A stretch of DNA of 64,000 bases from Cannabis sativa. Taxonomy: Eukaryota > Streptophyta > Magnoliopsida > Rosales > Cannabaceae. Position 1 is the first letter of the stretch, and every line of letters begins with the position of its first letter. Under the pieces are notes generated by a model that was given only the letters and a program-made list of their open reading frames with translations, was not told the origin of the DNA and did not search any database. The stretch spans positions 69,617,580 to 69,681,579 of the forward strand of contig NC_083610.1 in assembly GCF_029168945.1 (NCBI RefSeq), written 5' to 3'. Both the position numbers and the translations under genes were made by a program. Of the stretch, positions 58,126 through 64,000 are shown piece by piece.

Positions 58126-59985
58126 TTATTCATTAACATCTTCATTAAGGTCTCTAATTATAAAGTCTTGATCCGGATTATTATCGTTACGAGTCCCCGA
58201 AGCCCGTGGCGGAGAAGGCACATATGCTTGGTCTGATGATAAACCCAGTGTTAAATTACCGAGCTCAGCTTGGTTAAAAATGGGAGTTGAAAAAAATTGG
58301 TTCTCCTGCGATGAACTCCCAAATAATCCAAAATCAGCAAAATTTGAGCCGAGCGGAGGAGACTCCGATGGTGTTCGGTATAAGAATTGATTTCCCAATA
58401 GCGGACCAGACTGTAGTTGCTGCTGAGGAAAAGATTGGGGTTGCTGCTGCAAAAAAATTTCAAATTGCTGCTGTGACAAATTTTGGAATTGTTGTTGCAA
58501 AGACGACTGTTGTGGCTGAGGAGGTTGTTGTTGCTGTTGTGGAGGAGCGGCATAACTGAGAAGACAAACCACCAGGCGACTGCGACTGAATATACGTTTG
58601 AATAAAGTTCTCAAATCGTGGGTTAAATAAATGAGCATGTTGTTCAGGCGTCAAATTACCCCCCAAGTGGCACGCATAGTTGAAAATATTTCTGCCACAG
58701 TGCTCATCATTTCAGTAGTTGGTGGGGGAGGCATCGTCGATTGACTTTGAGGGATTGACTTCTTTCCTTTGCCCTTGAGCCTTTTACCCACGCCTCTTTG
58801 ATAGTCAGATCTTTCGCCTAGAACTGTTTCCAAAACATCAAACTGATAACCAGTATCAGATTCAGTACCAGATGTATCGCTCTGGGATTGCCGTTCAAGT
58901 CTTTTCCTGTCAAGCTCCTTCAATAGTTCCTCCTATTTAAATAAAAATTATTAGAATATATAATTAATATAAAATATAAATTTTAATAATAAATCATTTT
59001 ATTCACTTACATAATCTTTTGCAGCAGCTTCATTAACGAAAGTGCCAGACGGCTTTTTCACATGAATCTCCTTCCATGCTTCAACTGCATGCTCTCTAGG
59101 AGGACACCCCTATACGAACATAAACAATTAAAAAAATAATGTATACCATTCCGTGACGTATGGAAGCCAACGATTTTGTGCCTTGCGTTGTTGGATATTT
59201 CATTAGTTGCCGATTTGATTTATTTTTACTTGAGCGATTCAAAAATGCCTCGCTAATAAACAATTCGCAAACTGGTTTCCAAGTCTCGGTATTCAAGTAG
59301 TCAGAAGGGAATTTGAGAACTGTCTCCCAATCTTCTGGTTTTTTGTAATGTTGTTTAAAATGCCTGTGTTTGAGTGTCTTTCGCTCACTATACCTCTCCG
59401 CCATCGCTGAATATAATGTCCCCATAAGTAGTTCTCGGTGGGGATTCCCATCGATATCAAAATAGTTCTATGTAATAAAATAATTTAAAAATTATATTAA
59501 TTTACAAATAAGGATATAAAATAATTACAACCATGAATAATTAAAAATCACTCACTCTTATTCGATTGAGCACTTGATCCTTATATTGTTGGGGTACATC
59601 AGAAAAATTTAGATGACCACCTGGGCACAACATGCTTACTTGCTGGCCAATAAATCGACCATAATTGTCTGCTTCAGTGCCAACAACTTTACCAGTTTCA
59701 AGATCCACCTCCACCGTTAAGGGCTTACCAGCTTCTCTCTTTTTTTTTTCAAGGTTAGTGTTTGCTGCAAGCCCACGATCCTTTTTGACCAGAGGTGGAA
59801 CTTTATTTATTCGAGAGAAAAATAATTTTATTAGTAAATTGAACATTCACCATTTATATTAAGAACAATGTTAGATCTGAAAAAATATGAAAACATGATT
59901 CGCAGGACGAGGGTACCCTAGAAGGATCAGGAGGATCCCTACCATCACCATCTCCACCGTGGTATGTCGCTAGAGTAGCTGACAT
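58126..59985 (-). pseudogene. CACTA accessory gene: Transposase_24 domain and Gln-rich C-terminus
   Basis: It starts at ATG 59985 (MSATLATYHGGDGDG). Later exons on the minus strand, deduced from GT-AG signals and frame, are: about 59846-59556; 59467-59147 (NYFDIDGNPHRELLMGT ... KNKSNRQ, the Transposase_24 signature); 59109-59011; and 58932-58126. The last has a basic linker and a Gln/Pro-rich tail (PPQQQQQPPQPQQ), ending IIRDLNEDVNE. The family is thought to bind subterminal repeats, like TNPA. The intron at 59110-59146 is only 37 bp. Two frameshifts in the last exon, one in a G run near 58655 and one near 58560, break the tail. The boundary between exons 1 and 2 is uncertain. Confidence 0.78.
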
Positions 59986-60139
59986 TGTACTTTACTTTGA
60001 AGATGAAAAATAAAAAAATGTAAAAATTCACAAAATGTGAAACACATAATTCAAAGTTGACACAAATAGTAATACGAAAGAAATTAAAAAGTCATTTAAT
60101 TGTCAAAAGTTTAAGTAACAAACATTTAGAAAATTAAAG

Positions 60140-63100
60140 TTACACCGACGAATCACTATCATTTCCATCATTCACCAAGTTTTCATTTTCATCCTCCACA
60201 TGTTCAACTAGTAAATCATCTACTTCTTCGGCAACATAATTTTCATCAAGTTCATTATTCTCTATCTCAGAATCCACTTACTGATCGGACAATTCAACAA
60301 TTACTGGAGGTTCATTCGATTGCAAAATTAACTCTCCAAGATCAACCGTCAACACAAAATTTGAAGAGTTAGAATCACTAACAACATCAACATTTGTCTC
60401 ATCTTCATTGTCATTAATGTCCCAAATTTGTCGATGGCTAATATCTTCAACAACCTTCCAATCGCGACCTCTAAGTGGATCTTCAAGATAGAAAACTTGC
60501 TTGGCCTGGTTAGCAAGGATGTACGGTTCATCTTGATACCAAAATCCACGTATATTTATACTGGTTATATTATTTTTAGTGATTGTCTTCTTTCTTAATG
60601 GATTAGTGTTATACCATTTACATTCAAATAATGTCACTGTATATGCACCAGTATAAGATATAGTGATTACATCTTCAAGTGTGTCGTAGTAATTAAACCC
60701 TTCAGTTCCAGCAACAGTGACACCACTATTTTGTGTCTTCCGCTTTTGGTCTCGCTTAGACGCAATAAACCGAACACCATTCACCACACAACCTTCGTAA
60801 AATGTTGCTAAGTAATCAGAGCCAGAAGCTAGAGCGAGTAACTCATCACCATTTTGTAAAGTTCCAAGCTTGTGCAATTCATATATCTAAATACATAAAA
60901 TGTATTAATATGAGAGGAATATAAATGGTTGAATTAAAACTTTACAATTTTGTCATCATACCTTCTTATGAAACCTCGGACGGAAAGTTTGCCTATGCAA
61001 AACATCGTGGTTACCATTAGGATATTCATGCCTGATCTTCTCCAAATCTTTACTGTGAAGCATGATAATGTCAAGGTACGATAGAGGGAAATAGAGAATA
61101 AAAACTAAAAATTTAATAAAATAATTTTTAAAAATGTAACAAACTTACTCTAAGTATGCTTGAATTTTAGGAGAATTTTGAAGAATGTACCACTCAGCTT
61201 TTTCACGACCGATACGATCAAGAGGCTTGATAACTCCGCTAGTTAGAGGACGAGATTGAGAATTAAAAACTGAGAGATAGCGTGACACAGAAGGCGCATC
61301 TTCATTTCGATCAAGACGATTAAATCTTGTTTCACACCCTTTAAAGTACATTGAACAAAAGGTTACTGCCTCATCAGCAACATAACCTTCTGCAATTGAC
61401 CCTTCAGGACATGCCTTGTTTCCCACATAATTCTTTAACTTTTTCATGTACCTTTCAAAAGGATACATCCACCTCATAAAGACCGGGCCACCCAGTATCG
61501 CTTCTTCAGGCAAATGCAATACCAAATGTATCATTATGTCAAAAAAAGCTCGAGGAAAAATCAATTCCATCTTGCACAATAACAGAATTAAATTATTTTG
61601 AGCATCCTCCATATCTTTTACATTTAGAGTTCTGGAGCATAATTATCGAAAAAAATTACACAGCTGAGTAATAGTGGTTGCAGTGTCACGAGGTAGAAAT
61701 TTACGGACACCAACCGCTAGTACTCGCTGCATAATGACATGACAATCATGGGATTTTAACCCAATAATATTAGACTCATCTGCAGAAACTTTGCTATTTA
61801 AATTTGAACAAAAGCCATCGGGAAACTTGATTCCTTTAACAAACTGACAAAATAATTGTCTTTTCTCACGAGTCAAAACATAAGGAGCATGCGGTTTCAT
61901 TAGCCTGCCATTCCCATCTTCATAAATCCACAACGATTCCCTAATACCCATCTTTTTTAAATCATGTCGCGCATTGGTTGTGTCCTTTGATTTATCATTA
62001 TCCAAGATGGTTCCTAGGAGACTGTCACACACATTCTTCTCAACATGCATGACATCAATGTTGTGTTTTAAAATATTCGTGCTCCAATACTCCAACTCGT
62101 AGAAAATACTTTTTTTCCTCCAATTAGAAGTTTCTGCAACTCTTCTACGTTTCACGCCCCCAAAATTTTCATGATGTCCGGGAATTTGAGGTTCGAGAGT
62201 ATTAACTTATGATAATATCTCTTCACAAGTAAATCGTCTTGGAGGAGGTCTTCTTTCAACTTTACCATCAAATCGAGTATCCCTTCTCATTGCATGATTA
62301 CTTGGCAAGAACCTTCTATGACCAACATATGATGTCTTCCCGATCACTCGAACGGACGTCGTGTCTTCATTACAAGTAGGACAAGCTTTATAACCTTGAC
62401 CACTCCACCCAGACAAGCTACTACGAGCAGGTTAATCATTCACTGTCCACAGAAGCGCAGCACGCATGGTGAACATCGATTTGGTCGAACTATCTCTCGT
62501 TGGTACCCCATTATTCCACAACTCCTTTAATTCATCCACCAACGGTCTTAAAAATATATCCATGTCTTTACCCGGAGATTTTGCACCAGGAATTAGGGTA
62601 GATATCAAAAAATAATTATCTTTCATACATAACCAAGGTGGTAGATTATAATTAGCCAACACCACTGGCCACATGCTGTATGCAAGACTCATGTTGCCAA
62701 ATGGATTAAATCCATTAGCAGCTAACCCCAGTCGAACATTTCTTGGGTCCCTTGCAAACTCAAGATGTTTTGCATCAAAGTCTTTCCAAGCGAGACCATC
62801 GACCGGGTGTCGCAACACCCCATCATCTTTTGATTTTCCAGTATGATGTCATATCATGCTCTTCGCTGTAATCCTCGAACTATATAATCTTTTCAGTCGA
62901 TGTGTCAACAGAAAGTATCGCATGACTTTGCAAGGAACTTTTTTTCCTTTACCGTTCTCGGAAGTAACCCAACGACTAGTTCCGCAAACTGGACAAGCCT
63001 CCTTGGATGCATTCTCCTTATAAAATAAGCAACAATTATACAAACAGACATGGATAGAGTCATAACCCAAACTTAATTTCTTCAATCTTTTTTTGCCTCG

Positions 63101-63666
63101 TAGTAAGTTGCTGGAATATTATTTTCCTTCGGAAATGCAAACTTTAACAGCTTCAACAATTCTTCAAAGATGTTATTAGGAATTTTTCCTCTAACTTTTA
63201 AATGCAATAACTTTGCTAAAAAGTTGAGAGACGAAATCCAATCACAACCAGGATACAATTCAGCTTCAATTTCCTCAAATAAGTCATCAAAATGTGGGTT
63301 TGTGGTTGGTTGTTCATCTTCTCCTTGTACATCCTCTGTTGTCGAGGGAAAGAAGTCTTCTACAATAGGAATCATTTCATCCTCTGATTCAACATCACCA
63401 AATGCGACATGCTCGACAGCATCCTCAGGCTCCCCGTGATAAATCCACTTCTCATATCCTTGCATAAATTCTCGATCAAATACGTGTGCTCTAACCCTAT
63501 CTATTTTTTCAAACATATTATTTATACATCTCACACAAGGACATCGAATTCTTCCATCACAATCCTTATGTTCTGATGCCATTGCTAAAAAGGCTTGTAG
63601 ACCATTCCAAAATTCATGGCAACCACGATTTCTGATTTTGGTCCAAGACTTATCGATTGTCGCCAT
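60140..63666 (-). pseudogene. TNP2-like CACTA transposase
   Basis: Read right to left: ATG 63666 (MATIDKSWTKIRNR) after an acceptor-like TTGTAG; the Transpos_assoc domain (CPCVRCINN); the Transposase_21 core (VLRHPVDGLAWKDFD, NGFNPFGNMS, ACPTCN, HNIDVMHVEKNVCDSLLGT); a DUF4218 block (FFDIMIHLVLHLPEE, RWMYPFERYMKKLK); then introns at 61053-61148 and 60887-60961; and a DUF4216 block (GFWYQDEPYILA) with an acidic tail. The protein cuts and joins CACTA ends. Lesions: a frameshift at an A7 run near 63087, TGA for the Trp of the MRWHH motif near 62848, and in-frame TAA stops near 62430, 62204, 61642 and 60278. The open frame resumes each time. The last TAA could be the true end, but an acidic 45-codon frame follows to 60140. 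Confidence 0.85.
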
Positions 63667-64000
63667 CTACAATTTAGGCGACAAATGAAGTATTAAAAAT
63701 TTGAATGATTTGTAAAGTGTTATTAAATATAACAAAGTTATGGTATATATTTATAAGTATACCAAAGCATTGAGATATTCTTTTCAACATTCATAAAATT
63801 TTATGAATATTTTATGAATTAGACACATTTAAATAAAAATTTTATTCATTAAATTATAATTAAAACTTAAATTAAAAAAATGAACAAATTACTCTTCAAT
63901 AACATTTTAATTTTTATGTTATTTATTAATTTATATAAAAAAAATTCCTAAACTTAGTTTCTAGATTTAAATAATTATTTTTTTAAAACAACTTATTAAA
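63667..64000. other. AT-rich interior of CACTA element B upstream of the transposase
   Basis: No coding region is seen. A splice-acceptor-like TTGTAG just before the ATG suggests that part of this is an intron in the 5' untranslated region of the transposase gene. Confidence 0.45.

Larger units (their letters stand above)
57608..64000 (-). mobile_element. CACTA element B, larger, two-gene, right end outside the window
   Basis: The TIR starts CACTACAACATTCAACAGCA at 57608. A subterminal zone of GCATTAGCGGCGG units follows. The minus strand then carries the two genes expected of an autonomous CACTA: an accessory Transposase_24/Gln-rich protein near the left end and a TNP2-like transposase to its right. 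Both have stops and frameshifts, so this copy is not autonomous. The second terminus and target duplication lie beyond 64000. Confidence 0.88.

Overview
This window is nuclear DNA from a flowering plant. It has AT-rich spacers, an intron-split GDSL esterase/lipase gene, and a dense nest of plant-type transposable elements (Ty1/copia, Ty3/gypsy chromovirus and Tat lineage, CACTA, Helitron, fold-back MITEs). The species cannot be fixed from the sequence. The repeat mix resembles a repeat-rich dicot such as the hemp/hop family, but that is only a guess. I saw no tRNA, rRNA, CRISPR or bacterial operon structure.

Layout, left to right. Positions 1-12.4k hold the 3' end of a Tekay-like chromovirus (integrase tail, chromodomain, 3' LTR). 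It is split by a nearly intact-ended copia element (650-10638) with two 1944-bp LTRs. Positions 12.4-26.2k hold the 3' part of a Tat-lineage gypsy element. It has an antisense spliced gene, a tandem array of nested hairpins, a likely antisense promoter and a 3' LTR, and it is split by a second copia element (14037-24404) with a perfect 5-bp target duplication. Positions 26.2-29.5k are a truncated third copia relative. Positions 29.5-31.2k are a decayed gypsy gag and probable LTR. Positions 31.2-35.6k are spacer with two fold-back elements and a probable Helitron.

The only convincing host gene is at 35648-38170. It has five exons and encodes a 367-residue secreted GDSL esterase/lipase with an intact catalytic triad but unusual residues around the oxyanion hole. 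A second fold-back element (38852-39347) and about 5 kb of unclassified AT-rich DNA follow.

Positions 44364-56631 are a deletion-derivative CACTA element (target duplication ATT). Its right end was hit by a complete-length but inactivated Tekay-like chromovirus (47245-56597, target duplication AATAC), only 29 bp from the CACTA terminus. Another fold-back element lies at 56946-57380. From 57608 to the window edge there is a larger CACTA element. It carries both expected genes on the minus strand: a TNP2-like transposase and a Transposase_24/glutamine-rich accessory protein. Both are broken by stops and frameshifts.

No mobile element here has an uninterrupted set of proteins. The most interesting signals are structural: an antisense gene with its own promoter and hairpin array inside a Tat element, a leader hairpin whose sequence changes between copia relatives while its fold persists, and shared CCGG-type palindrome clusters in chromovirus LTRs.
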